DNA from: Pseudomonas sp. Seg1
GTDB taxonomy: Bacteria; Pseudomonadota; Gammaproteobacteria; Pseudomonadales; Pseudomonadaceae
DNA: 64,000 nt
Reading direction: 5' to 3'
Assembly (NCBI RefSeq): GCF_018326005.1
Contig: NZ_AP021903.1
Location: forward strand, 1,428,001 to 1,492,000
Part shown: one piece after another, positions 24,792 to 32,353 of the stretch
Layout: each line of letters opens with the position of its first letter
Numbering within the stretch: position 1 is the stretch's first letter
Notes under the pieces: model-generated
Told to the model about the DNA's origin: nothing
What the model saw: only the letters and a program-made list of their open reading frames with translations
Databases searched by the model: none
Translations under genes and position numbers: made by a program

Positions 24792-25502
24792 TTAGAACTT
24801 CTCTTTGCCGGACAGGTAGCGCCATTGGCCGACCGGAACCTTGCCAATCGAGACGCCGCCGATGCGGATACGGCGGATGCCGACGACCTTCAGGCCGACC
24901 GCTTCGCAGAACTGGGCAATGATCCCCGGCTGCGGATTTTTCATGGCGAAGCGCAGGCGGTTTTCGTTCTGCCAGCTGGCCTTGACCGGCGGCAGCTCCT
25001 TGCCCTTGTGGGTCAGGCCGTGCTGCAAACGGTTGAGGCCGTGGGCGACCATGTCACCCTCGACTTCAACGATGTATTCCTGCTCGATCTTGGCCGCGTC
25101 GGCGGTGAGCTTGCGCAGGATTTTCCAGTCCTGGGTGAACACCAGCAGACCACTGGCCTTGGCTTGCAGGTCGGCGCTGGCCGTCAGGCGCAGGAAGTGG
25201 CCACGCAGCGGGCGCTTGCTGAAACGGTGCTCTTCGCTGAGGGTTTCGGCGCAGAGCGACTGCATGGCGGTTTCTACATCCATGCCGGCAGGAGCGTTGA
25301 GCAGGATGGTCACCGGCTCCGGCGCAGTGGCCTTGGCGTCCTTGTCGAGCTCGACTTTCTGGTCGCCGACCTTGAATTGCGGCTCGTCGATGACTTCGCC
25401 GTCCACGGTGACCCAGCCGCCCTCGATGAACAGCTCGGCCTCGCGGCGGGAGCAACCCACCAGTTCGATGAGGCGTTTGGAGAGGCGAATCGGGTCAGTC
25501 AT
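24792..25502 (-). CDS. rRNA pseudouridine synthase (RsuA/RluB/E/F family)
   Basis: 236 aa, start at 25502 (MTDPIRLSKRLIELVGCSRR). N-terminal S4 RNA-binding domain (residues ~5-55), then the catalytic domain. The usual GRLD catalytic motif is replaced by ASADLQAKASGLLVF, keeping the Asp (D111). The C-terminal ETM-like segment GLKVVGIRRIRIGGVSIG is family-typical. Substrate position is not deducible; RluF-like by resemblance. Confidence 0.82.
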   Translation of the reverse strand: MTDPIRLSKRLIELVGCSRREAELFIEGGWVTVDGEVIDEPQFKVGDQKVELDKDAKATAPEPVTILLNAPAGMDVETAMQSLCAETLSEEHRFSKRPLRGHFLRLTASADLQAKASGLLVFTQDWKILRKLTADAAKIEQEYIVEVEGDMVAHGLNRLQHGLTHKGKELPPVKASWQNENRLRFAMKNPQPGIIAQFCEAVGLKVVGIRRIRIGGVSIGKVPVGQWRYLSGKEKF

Positions 25503-25587
25503 GACAGGGCCGTAACAAAAAAGGGGTGGGCATTGTACCTGTGTGGCGCCGGTTAAGCCCGGTTCCATTTCACGGTGTTCTGTATCC

Positions 25588-25679
25588 CTTGTGGGAGCGG
25601 GCTTGCCAGCGATGGCATCGCCTCGGTATCTCTTGCAGACCGCAGCGTCCGCATCGCTGGCAAGCCAGCTCCCACAGGG
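25588..25679. repeat. REP inverted pair
   Basis: TTGTGGGAGCGGGCTTGCCA near 25589 and its near-reverse complement (CATCGCTGGCAAGCCAGCTC) near 25652; the two arms are different variants of the same REP core. Confidence 0.82.
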
Positions 25680-25691
25680 TTTTATGGTGTG

Positions 25692-26165
25692 TCAGCCATT
25701 GCAGGTGCGTTGCTGATTCTGGCGCAAGCGCATATGCAGCAACGGATACGGCTGGCCCATGCCGTCTACCTCCGAACGGCCGATCACTTCAAAACCCTGC
25801 TTGAAGTAAAAGCCCAAGGCCTGCGGGTTCTGTTCGTTGACGTCGAGCTCATCGGCATTCAAATGTTGCAGCGCGTAGTTCAGCAGTTTTTTGCCCAGGC
25901 CCTGGCCGCGATAGTCGGGGTCGATAAAGAGCATTTCAATCTTGCCCGCCGCCACACCGGCGAACCCGGTGATGCGCTGGTTGGCGTCCTTGGTGCAGAT
26001 CAGCATCACGGAGTCGAGGTAGCGGGTCAGCACCAGGTTGCGCAGCAACTCGATGTAGCTGTCCGGCAGAAAATCATGGGTCGCGCGGACCGAGGCCTCC
26101 CAGACCCGGGTCAGTTCCTGATAATCGCTGAGTTTCGGCGTGTGGATGACCGAATGGTGACGCAT
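25692..26165 (-). CDS. GNAT family N-acetyltransferase
   Basis: 157 aa, ATG at 26165. The acetyl-CoA loop FIDPDYRGQGLGKKLL (residues ~79-94) is the GNAT motif A; N-terminal KLSDYQELTRVWEASVRATH resembles YjaB-like acetyltransferases. Substrate unknown. Monocistronic between a REP pair and a terminator hairpin. Confidence 0.85.
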   Translation of the reverse strand: MRHHSVIHTPKLSDYQELTRVWEASVRATHDFLPDSYIELLRNLVLTRYLDSVMLICTKDANQRITGFAGVAAGKIEMLFIDPDYRGQGLGKKLLNYALQHLNADELDVNEQNPQALGFYFKQGFEVIGRSEVDGMGQPYPLLHMRLRQNQQRTCNG

Positions 26166-26227
26166 GCCTGTGTGCCTCTTATGCCCTGTTTGATGAGGAT
26201 CCTTCCCTCAGCAAACGATAGACGTAA

Positions 26228-26262
26228 AAAAGCCCCGCATCTTGTAAAAAGAGCGGGGCTTT
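26228..26262. terminator. Terminator-like hairpin upstream of the GNAT gene
   Basis: AAAAAGCCCCGC and GCGGGGCTTTT form an ~11-bp stem with a 12-base loop and flanking A/T tracts. No plus-strand gene ends here, so it may limit minus-strand read-through from rimO's distal direction or antisense transcripts. Confidence 0.6.
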
Positions 26263-26313
26263 TCGTATTTGTTGCGGTGTCTGGCTGGCTATTTCTGTCG
26301 CCAGCAAGATCTC

Positions 26314-26478
26314 TCCCCCTCACCCCAACCCTCTCCCCCAGAGGGGGCGAGGGGGAAGGGAGCAGATCTTCATGCCGTTCAAAACCTGAGTTCAACCGGA
26401 TAGCACAGGTCGATGTAACTCGAAAGAACATCTCAATCAGTCCCCTCTCCCGCTGGGAGAGGGCTAGGGTGAGGGGCT
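26314..26478. repeat. CCCTCACCC-type inverted repeat pair
   Basis: CTCTCCCCCTCACCCCAACC at 26311 onward (itself followed by its local inverse, AGAGGGGGCGAGGGGGAAGG) pairs with CTCTCCCGCTGGGAGAGGGC..GTGAGGGG near 26443-26478. It is a different repeat family from the GTGGGAGC REPs and fills most of the 326-base gap before rimO. Confidence 0.7.
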
Positions 26479-26491
26479 TTTGATCTTCAGA

Positions 26492-27829
26492 TCAGATCTG
26501 CTCAGCCCACAAATCGTATTCGTCAGCATCAGTCACTTTGCACCAGACTTTGTCGCCCGGCTTCAGGTTGCTGCCGTTGTCGATGAACACGTTGCCGTCG
26601 ATTTCCGGGGCGTCGAAGAAGCAGCGGCCGACCGCGCCTTGCTCATCAACTTCATCCACCAGCACTTCGATTTCACGGCCAACGCGCATTTGCAGGCGCG
26701 CCGAGCTGATCGCCTGCTGGTGCGCCATGAAGCGCTCCCAACGGTCCTGCTTGACGTCGTCCGGCACCACTTCCAGATCCAGATCATTGGCCGGAGCGCC
26801 ATCAACCGGCGAGTACTGGAAGCAGCCGACGCGGTCGAGCTGGGCTTCGGTCAGCCAGTTGAGCAGGTACTGGAAGTCTTCTTCGGTTTCGCCCGGGAAG
26901 CCGACAATGAAGGTCGAACGGATGATCAGATCCGGGCAGATTTCGCGCCAGTTCTTGATCCGTGCCAGAGTCTTGTCTTCGAACGCCGGGCGTTTCATCG
27001 ACTTCAGCACTTTCGGGCTGGCGTGCTGGAACGGGATGTCCAGGTACGGCAGGATCTTGCCGGCGGCCATCAGCGGAATCAGCTCGTCAACGTGCGGGTA
27101 CGGGTAAACGTAGTGCAGACGCACCCAGACGCCGAGGGTGCTCAGCGCTTCGCAGAGTTCGGTCATGCGGGTTTTCACTGGCGCGCCGTTCCAGAAACCG
27201 GTGCGGTATTTCACGTCGACGCCGTAGGCGCTGGTGTCTTGCGAGATCACCAGCAGCTCTTTAACGCCGGACTTGACCAAGCGCTGAGCCTCGTCGAGCA
27301 CGTCGCCGACCGGACGGCTGACCAGTTTGCCGCGCATCGACGGGATGATGCAGAAGGAGCAGCTGTGGTTGCAGCCTTCGGAAATCTTCAGGTAGGCGTA
27401 GTGGCGCGGGGTCAGCTTGATACCTTGCGGCGGCACCAGGTCGATCAGCGGGTTGTGATCCTGACGCGGTGGCACCACTTCGTGCACGGCGTTGACCACT
27501 TGCTCGTACTGCTGCGGACCGGTCACGGCCAGCACGCTCGGGTGTACGTCGCGGATGTTGCCTTCTTCCACGCCCATGCAGCCCGTGACGATCACCTTGC
27601 CGTTTTCCTTGATCGCTTCGCCGATCACTTCCAAAGATTCAGCCTTGGCCGAGTCGATGAAACCGCAGGTGTTGACCACCACGACATCGGCGTCCTGATA
27701 GGTGGACACCACGTCATAGCCTTCCATCCGCAGCTGGGTCAGGATGCGCTCGGAGTCGACCAGTGCTTTCGGGCAACCCAGAGATACGAAGCCAACCTTT
27801 GGATTGGCCGGCGCAGGAGTGGTGGACAT
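26492..27829 (-). CDS. rimO: Ribosomal protein S12 methylthiotransferase RimO
   Basis: 445 aa. N-terminal UPF0004 domain with three cluster cysteines (C19, C55, C84 region), radical-SAM C153xxxC157xxC160 (CNHSCSFC), and C-terminal TRAM domain ([20 protein letters not shown]). SAM radical enzyme adding a methylthio group to Asp88/89 of S12. The opening [18 protein letters not shown] distinguishes RimO from MiaB. Confidence 0.97.
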   Translation of the reverse strand: MSTTPAPANPKVGFVSLGCPKALVDSERILTQLRMEGYDVVSTYQDADVVVVNTCGFIDSAKAESLEVIGEAIKENGKVIVTGCMGVEEGNIRDVHPSVLAVTGPQQYEQVVNAVHEVVPPRQDHNPLIDLVPPQGIKLTPRHYAYLKISEGCNHSCSFCIIPSMRGKLVSRPVGDVLDEAQRLVKSGVKELLVISQDTSAYGVDVKYRTGFWNGAPVKTRMTELCEALSTLGVWVRLHYVYPYPHVDELIPLMAAGKILPYLDIPFQHASPKVLKSMKRPAFEDKTLARIKNWREICPDLIIRSTFIVGFPGETEEDFQYLLNWLTEAQLDRVGCFQYSPVDGAPANDLDLEVVPDDVKQDRWERFMAHQQAISSARLQMRVGREIEVLVDEVDEQGAVGRCFFDAPEIDGNVFIDNGSNLKPGDKVWCKVTDADEYDLWAEQI

Positions 27830-28120
27830 GTCTAACCTCGGTATTTTGTGACGCCGCTTTCCTGATGCGAAAAGCCGACGGACGGGCGCTTAGGGTGCGC
27901 CTCTGATCAAAAAGTGCGCAATTCTAGCGGTGAGTAACGCACTTGACCAGCTTTATGCAGGGAAATACGACGAGTGCTGCGCTATGCTTCGCGCCGTTGA
28001 GCTTTACCAATTTTTTACAGTCAACAAAACGTCTGTAACAGCAGGTAAAACAGCGCATGCTGCACCACAAAGCATAGTGCTTCATTCAAAGAAGCCGGTT
28101 CTGAGAAGTAGGAGTGTTGG

Positions 28121-30022
28121 ATGGGTCAGGCAAGTAGTCATGCGGCAGGCGCCGAGGGTTCGGCTACCAAACCGCTGAGCATGCTGGTCGCGGCAGTCGG
28201 GGTAGTTTACGGCGACATCGGCACGAGCCCGTTGTACACCCTTAAAGAAGTGTTTTCCGGCGCTTATGGCGTACCGGTCAATCACGATGGCGTGCTGGGC
28301 ATTCTGTCGTTGATCTTCTGGTCGCTGATCTGGGTCGTCTCGATCAAATACATGATGTTCGTCCTGCGCGCCGACAACCAAGGCGAGGGCGGGATCATGG
28401 CGCTCACCGCACTGGCGCGGCGTGCGGCGGGGCATCGCAAAAAACTGCGGTCGTTGCTGGTGGTTTGCGGACTGATCGGTGCGGCGCTGTTTTATGGCGA
28501 CAGCATGATCACTCCGGCGATTTCCGTGTTGTCGGCGATAGAGGGGCTGGGGCTGGCGTTTGAGGGCATCGACCATTGGGTGGTGCCGCTGTCGTTGGTG
28601 GTGCTGGTCGCGTTGTTTCTGATTCAGAGCCACGGTACGGCGCGGATCGGCATTTTGTTCGGGCCGATCATGGTCACCTGGTTCCTCGTGCTGGGCGCCC
28701 TTGGCGTCTACGGCATCAGCCATACGCCGGAAGTGCTGCATGCGCTGAACCCGGTCTGGGCGGTGCGTTTCTTCATGGTGCATGCCGGTATGGGCGTGGC
28801 TATCCTTGGCGCCGTGGTGCTGGCGCTGACCGGTGCCGAAGCGTTGTACGCCGACATGGGCCACTTCGGTCGCAAGCCGATTGCCCGTGCGTGGTTCATT
28901 CTGGTTTTGCCGGCGCTGGTGCTCAATTACTTCGGTCAGGGCGCTTTGCTGCTGGATAACCCGGAAGCGGCGCGTAACCCGTTCTACCTGTTGGCGCCTA
29001 GCTGGGCGCTGATTCCGTTGGTGGGGCTGTCGACCCTGGCCACGGTGATTGCCTCGCAAGCGGTGATTTCCGGCGCATTCTCCCTGACCCGTCAGGCCAT
29101 TCAGCTCGGTTACATCCCGCGCATGTACATCCAGCACACCTCCAGCGACGAGCAGGGCCAGATCTACATTGGCGCGGTGAACTGGGCGCTGATGGTTGGC
29201 GTGGTTCTGTTGGTGCTCGGCTTCGAATCCTCCGGCGCACTGGCCTCGGCCTACGGCGTGGCGGTAACCGGCACCATGCTGATGACCACCATTCTGGTGT
29301 CGGCGGTGATGCTGCTGCTGTGGAAATGGCCGCCGATCCTTGCGGTACCGGTGCTGATCGGTTTCCTGCTGGTGGATGGTCTGTACTTCGCCGCCAACGT
29401 GCCGAAAATCGTTCAGGGCGGTGCTTTCCCGGTGATCGCCGGTATCGCGTTGTTCGTGCTGATGACCACCTGGAAGCGCGGCAAGCAATTGTTGGTCGAC
29501 CGCCTCGACGAAGGCGCGCTGCCACTGCCGATCTTCATCAGCAGCATCCGCGTCCAGCCACCGCATCGCGTGCAGGGCACTGCCGTGTTCCTCACCGCAC
29601 GCTCCGACGCCGTGCCGCACGCGCTGTTGCACAACTTGCTGCATAACCAGGTGTTGCATGAGCAGGTGGTGTTGCTGACCGTGGTCTACGAAGACATCCC
29701 TCGTGTACCGCCATCGCGGCGTTTCGAAGTCGAGGCACACGGCGAAGGTTTCTTCCGGGTGATCCTGCACTTCGGCTTCACCGACGAGCCGGACGTACCG
29801 CAGGCGTTGAAGCTGTGTCATCTGGATGATCTGGATTTCAGCCCGATGCGCACGACTTACTTCCTCAGCCGCGAAACGGTGATTGCTTCGAAACTTGAGG
29901 GAATGGCGCGTTGGCGTGAAGCGCTGTTTGCGTTCATGTTGAAGAATGCCAATGGCAACTTGCGGTTCTTCAATCTGCCGCTGAACCGGGTGATTGAGTT
30001 GGGGACGCAGGTCGAGATGTAA
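28121..30022 (+). CDS. kup: Low-affinity K+ transporter Kup
   Basis: 633 aa. N-terminal [19 protein letters not shown] (residues ~27-45) and [19 protein letters not shown] are Kup signature segments; ~12 membrane helices to residue ~450, then a cytosolic C-terminal domain. Proton-coupled potassium uptake. The 291-base region upstream has no recognised riboswitch. Ends at a strong terminator. Confidence 0.96.
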   Translation: MGQASSHAAGAEGSATKPLSMLVAAVGVVYGDIGTSPLYTLKEVFSGAYGVPVNHDGVLGILSLIFWSLIWVVSIKYMMFVLRADNQGEGGIMALTALARRAAGHRKKLRSLLVVCGLIGAALFYGDSMITPAISVLSAIEGLGLAFEGIDHWVVPLSLVVLVALFLIQSHGTARIGILFGPIMVTWFLVLGALGVYGISHTPEVLHALNPVWAVRFFMVHAGMGVAILGAVVLALTGAEALYADMGHFGRKPIARAWFILVLPALVLNYFGQGALLLDNPEAARNPFYLLAPSWALIPLVGLSTLATVIASQAVISGAFSLTRQAIQLGYIPRMYIQHTSSDEQGQIYIGAVNWALMVGVVLLVLGFESSGALASAYGVAVTGTMLMTTILVSAVMLLLWKWPPILAVPVLIGFLLVDGLYFAANVPKIVQGGAFPVIAGIALFVLMTTWKRGKQLLVDRLDEGALPLPIFISSIRVQPPHRVQGTAVFLTARSDAVPHALLHNLLHNQVLHEQVVLLTVVYEDIPRVPPSRRFEVEAHGEGFFRVILHFGFTDEPDVPQALKLCHLDDLDFSPMRTTYFLSRETVIASKLEGMARWREALFAFMLKNANGNLRFFNLPLNRVIELGTQVEM

Positions 30023-30035
30023 GCCCCACCTCAAC

Positions 30036-30077
30036 TGAAAGCCCCCGTCAGCTTCAAGGCTGGCGGGGGCTTTTTTG
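30036..30077 (+). terminator. Terminator after kup
   Basis: AAAGCCCCCGTCAGC / GCTGGCGGGGGCTTTTTT (one G-T pair), with a six-base loop region and a six-T tract, 14 bases after the kup stop. Confidence 0.92.
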
Positions 30078-30111
30078 TGCCCGCACATAAACCTCAAGTC
30101 CACCACAAATC

Positions 30112-30206
30112 CCCTGTGGGAGCTGGCTTGCCAGCGATGAGTCCAGCACATCCAGAATCAATGTCGACTGACTCACCGCCATCGCTGGCAAGCCAGCTCC
30201 CACAAG
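30112..30206. repeat. REP inverted pair (GCTGGC variant)
   Basis: CCTGTGGGAGCTGGCTTGCC near 30113 and its reverse complement ending CCCACAAGG near 30205 around a ~40-base loop, at the 3' end of the DUF3077 gene. Confidence 0.85.
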
Positions 30207-30207
30207 G

Positions 30208-30537
30208 TTATGAGGTCGGGTCAGCCAGTTCGGCTTCAGATTCGGTCTTCGTCCGCGCAGGTCGCGGCATCAACGCTTGGATCACGTCATCAATCAAGGC
30301 TTTGCCCATCACCGTCAGGTAATGCGCAGCCCAAGCGTGGCGGTCGGTGTCTTTGATAAATGCCGCGTCCTCGGCGAAGGATTTGGCGAGGGACAGCAGG
30401 TCGGAGGATTGGGACAGGGCATCGATGATCGGGATGCCGGAGCGGACGTTGAAGAACGCTTGATCCGAGTTGTAGAGGAAAGGGGTGAAGCCGATGGTTT
30501 TAACGTTTGCGAGTCCGTGCAGATCAGTTTCGGTCAT
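30208..30537 (-). CDS. DUF3077 family protein
   Basis: 109 aa, ATG at 30537 with AAGGAG at 30545-30550. Core VRSGIPIIDALSQSSDLLSL and DTDRHAWAAHYLTVMGKALI match DUF3077, a family largely confined to Pseudomonas, with no known function. C-terminus is charged (PRPARTKTESEAELADP). It is preceded by a possible translated leader ORF whose stop is 4 bases before this ATG. Confidence 0.82.
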   Translation of the reverse strand: MTETDLHGLANVKTIGFTPFLYNSDQAFFNVRSGIPIIDALSQSSDLLSLAKSFAEDAAFIKDTDRHAWAAHYLTVMGKALIDDVIQALMPRPARTKTESEAELADPTS

Positions 30538-30541
30538 CGTG

Positions 30542-30667
30542 TTACTCCTTGGTTCGAGGCGCCGCGACTTTCGTTACCACACGAAAGGGAGGCAGCTGTA
30601 CGCAGGGTGGTAAACCGGGAACCAAGGAAACCGGCACGCCCGAAAGCGTCCCACGCACAGCCGCCAT
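30542..30667 (-). CDS. Possible 41-codon leader ORF before the DUF3077 gene
   Basis: ATG at 30667, stop TAA at 30542-30544, four bases before the DUF3077 start; the DUF3077 RBS (AAGGAG) lies in its last codons. The product would begin MAAVRGTLSGVPVSLVPGLP and end VAAPRTKE; Pro/Val-rich, no known domain. The arrangement suggests translational coupling, but a start-site RBS is not obvious and coding status is unproven. Confidence 0.4.
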   Translation of the reverse strand: MAAVRGTLSGVPVSLVPGLPPCVQLPPFRVVTKVAAPRTKE

Positions 30668-31003
30668 AACTAGAGGGGCGCGCTGTTGCGATGGTTTCTC
30701 CGGGTTACCACACCCGATCGCTGAATGGGTCAGCGACGTCCGGAGAGTATCCCGTCAAAAAACAGCACAATAGAGCCGCAAAGCGCCCAAATACGAGTTT
30801 CGGAGTTTGCCTACAAGGTCTGTGGGCGTCATCTGATATTGCGAGACTGGAAGTAAACAAAACTACACGTCGGATACGCAGTTCCCTGTAGGAGTGAGCC
30901 TGCTCGCGATAGCGGTGTGTCAGTTGGCAAATAGGTGGCTGATACTCCGCTATCGCGAGCAGGCTCACTCCTACAGGGGGAATGGGTTCATCGTCCGAGA
31001 TGT
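30668..31003. other. Non-coding gap upstream of the DUF3077 leader
   Basis: Contains the probable promoter region of the DUF3077 gene (minus strand) and a REP pair; no further gene is supported. Confidence 0.5.
30885..30977. repeat. REP inverted pair (GTAGGAGTGAGC variant)
   Basis: CTGTAGGAGTGAGCCTGCTC at 30886 onward and the reverse complement ending GGCTCACTCCTACAG at 30976, around a ~40-base loop. Same variant as 47880-47970. Confidence 0.85.
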
Positions 31004-31041
31004 AAAAAGCCCCCGCAACCGTGACGTTGCGGGGGCTTTTT
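31004..31041. terminator. Terminator after the mprF operon
   Basis: AAAAAGCCCCCGCAAC / GTTGCGGGGGCTTTTT, 16-bp stem, 6-base loop (CGTGAC), A- and T-tracts on both sides; 16 bases beyond the stop of the VirJ-like gene. Confidence 0.92.
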
Positions 31042-31057
31042 GTAGGCGTGGTTCAGA

Positions 31058-32353
31058 TTACTCTTCGGCGACCGAGTCCTTGCTCTGACGCTTCTCGATC
31101 AGATCCACCAAGCGCTTGGCCAGTGCCGGGTAGTTCTCGTCGAAGTGGTGGCCGCCGGGCAGTTTCACTGCTTCGCCAACAGCCGTCTTGTCCGTGCAAC
31201 CACTTTCATCCGTCTCTTCTTCGCCGTAGATGCACACAACCTTCGCCGCTGGCAGCTTGGCCATTTCCGGGCCGGTGGCGGCTTCTTTGCCGGCGTTGCC
31301 GAGCCAGCCTTCGACTTCGATCTCGAAGCTGCCGGTGCGGGCGAAGGCCAGCAGGATGATTGCATCTACACGTTGCTGCTCGGTTTCTGGCAGGCGGTTG
31401 TAGATCGCCGGCAGCACGTCAGCGCCGAACGAGTAACCGGTGAGGATGAAGCGCTTGGTGCCCCATTTCTGCCGGTAGTGTTGCATCAGTTCGGTCAGGT
31501 CCAGCGCGCTTTGCTCGGGGCTCTTGTGCTGCCAGTAGTAGCGCAGGGTGTCGATGCCGACGACCGGATAGCCGATCTTGGCCATTTCGCCCGCTACGTC
31601 GCGGTCGAGGTCGCGCCAGCCGCCGTCACCGGAGAGGAACAGGGTCACGGTGTCTTTGGCTTGACCGGCCGGGACTTCAACCACCGGAATCGCCAGACCG
31701 CCGTTGGCCTTGTCGCCGCCGACGAGGATCTTGCGCAGTTCGTTGTTCAGCACTTGCGGCAGGTTGATGTCGTAGTCGCTGATGCTGGTTTCGGCGTTCG
31801 GTTGATCGCGCACGAAACCTGCGCTGGCGTCGTCCGGGTTGTCGTTCCAGGCCACCAGCCAGTGGCCGTGGGCAGCGGATTTTGGCAACAGGTGCGTGCA
31901 GCCACCTTTTTCCAGTGCCAGGTCCACGGAAATCGCTTGGGCCTTGTCGTCCTTTTGCTCGGACAACCAACGCCAGGCCAGTACCGCGCCGGGGCCGATA
32001 CCGCTGACCAGCGTGGCCGGGCCGTTCAGTTCGCGCAGACCGGTTTGCAGGGCGCGGCTTTGTAGCAGGCAGTCCTTGGGCAGAATCACCTGAACGATTT
32101 GCGCCGAGGCGCTGCGGCTCAGGGTAGTCAGTTGCTTTTCGCTGAGCTTCTGGTCGTCATTGACCGCGACCAGCACCTGAGCTTTCGGCTTGGTGCCGGG
32201 AATCACACGGGTCATGGCCGGGCCATCGGCCGGAGTCAGCTGTTCTACGGTCGGTTCCGGTGCCGGACGTTTGAGGTACCAGTAACCGCCGCCGGCAATC
32301 ACGGCCAGCACGATCAGTGCGGCCAGGATGTACTTCAGGGAGCGTTGAATCAT
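31058..32353 (-). CDS. VirJ/AcvB-like periplasmic aminoacyl-phosphatidylglycerol hydrolase
   Basis: 431 aa. N-terminal anchor or signal (SLKYILAALIVLAVIAGGGYW, residues ~5-26, split here for length), two VirJ-like alpha/beta-hydrolase regions, and the nucleophile motif GYSFGAD in the second (residue ~300). The homologue PA0919 removes alanine from Ala-phosphatidylglycerol in the periplasm. It overlaps mprF by TGATG, so synthesis and breakdown enzymes are co-translated. Confidence 0.85.
   Translation of the reverse strand: MIQRSLKYILAALIVLAVIAGGGYWYLKRPAPEPTVEQLTPADGPAMTRVIPGTKPKAQVLVAVNDDQKLSEKQLTTLSRSASAQIVQVILPKDCLLQSRALQTGLRELNGPATLVSGIGPGAVLAWRWLSEQKDDKAQAISVDLALEKGGCTHLLPKSAAHGHWLVAWNDNPDDASAGFVRDQPNAETSISDYDINLPQVLNNELRKILVGGDKANGGLAIPVVEVPAGQAKDTVTLFLSGDGGWRDLDRDVAGEMAKIGYPVVGIDTLRYYWQHKSPEQSALDLTELMQHYRQKWGTKRFILTGYSFGADVLPAIYNRLPETEQQRVDAIILLAFARTGSFEIEVEGWLGNAGKEAATGPEMAKLPAAKVVCIYGEEETDESGCTDKTAVGEAVKLPGGHHFDENYPALAKRLVDLIEKRQSKDSVAEE

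Noticed and set aside
27830..28120. K+- or c-di-AMP-type riboswitch before kup
   Set aside because: No conserved riboswitch motif recognised; those classes are not typical of Pseudomonas kup leaders.
27930..28178. 82-codon frame overlapping the kup start
   Set aside because: No RBS or family, and it overlaps the well-supported kup N-terminus.
28082..30151. 689-codon minus-strand frame opposite kup
   Set aside because: Shadow of kup with His/Gln/Arg-rich composition; kup motifs are unmistakable.
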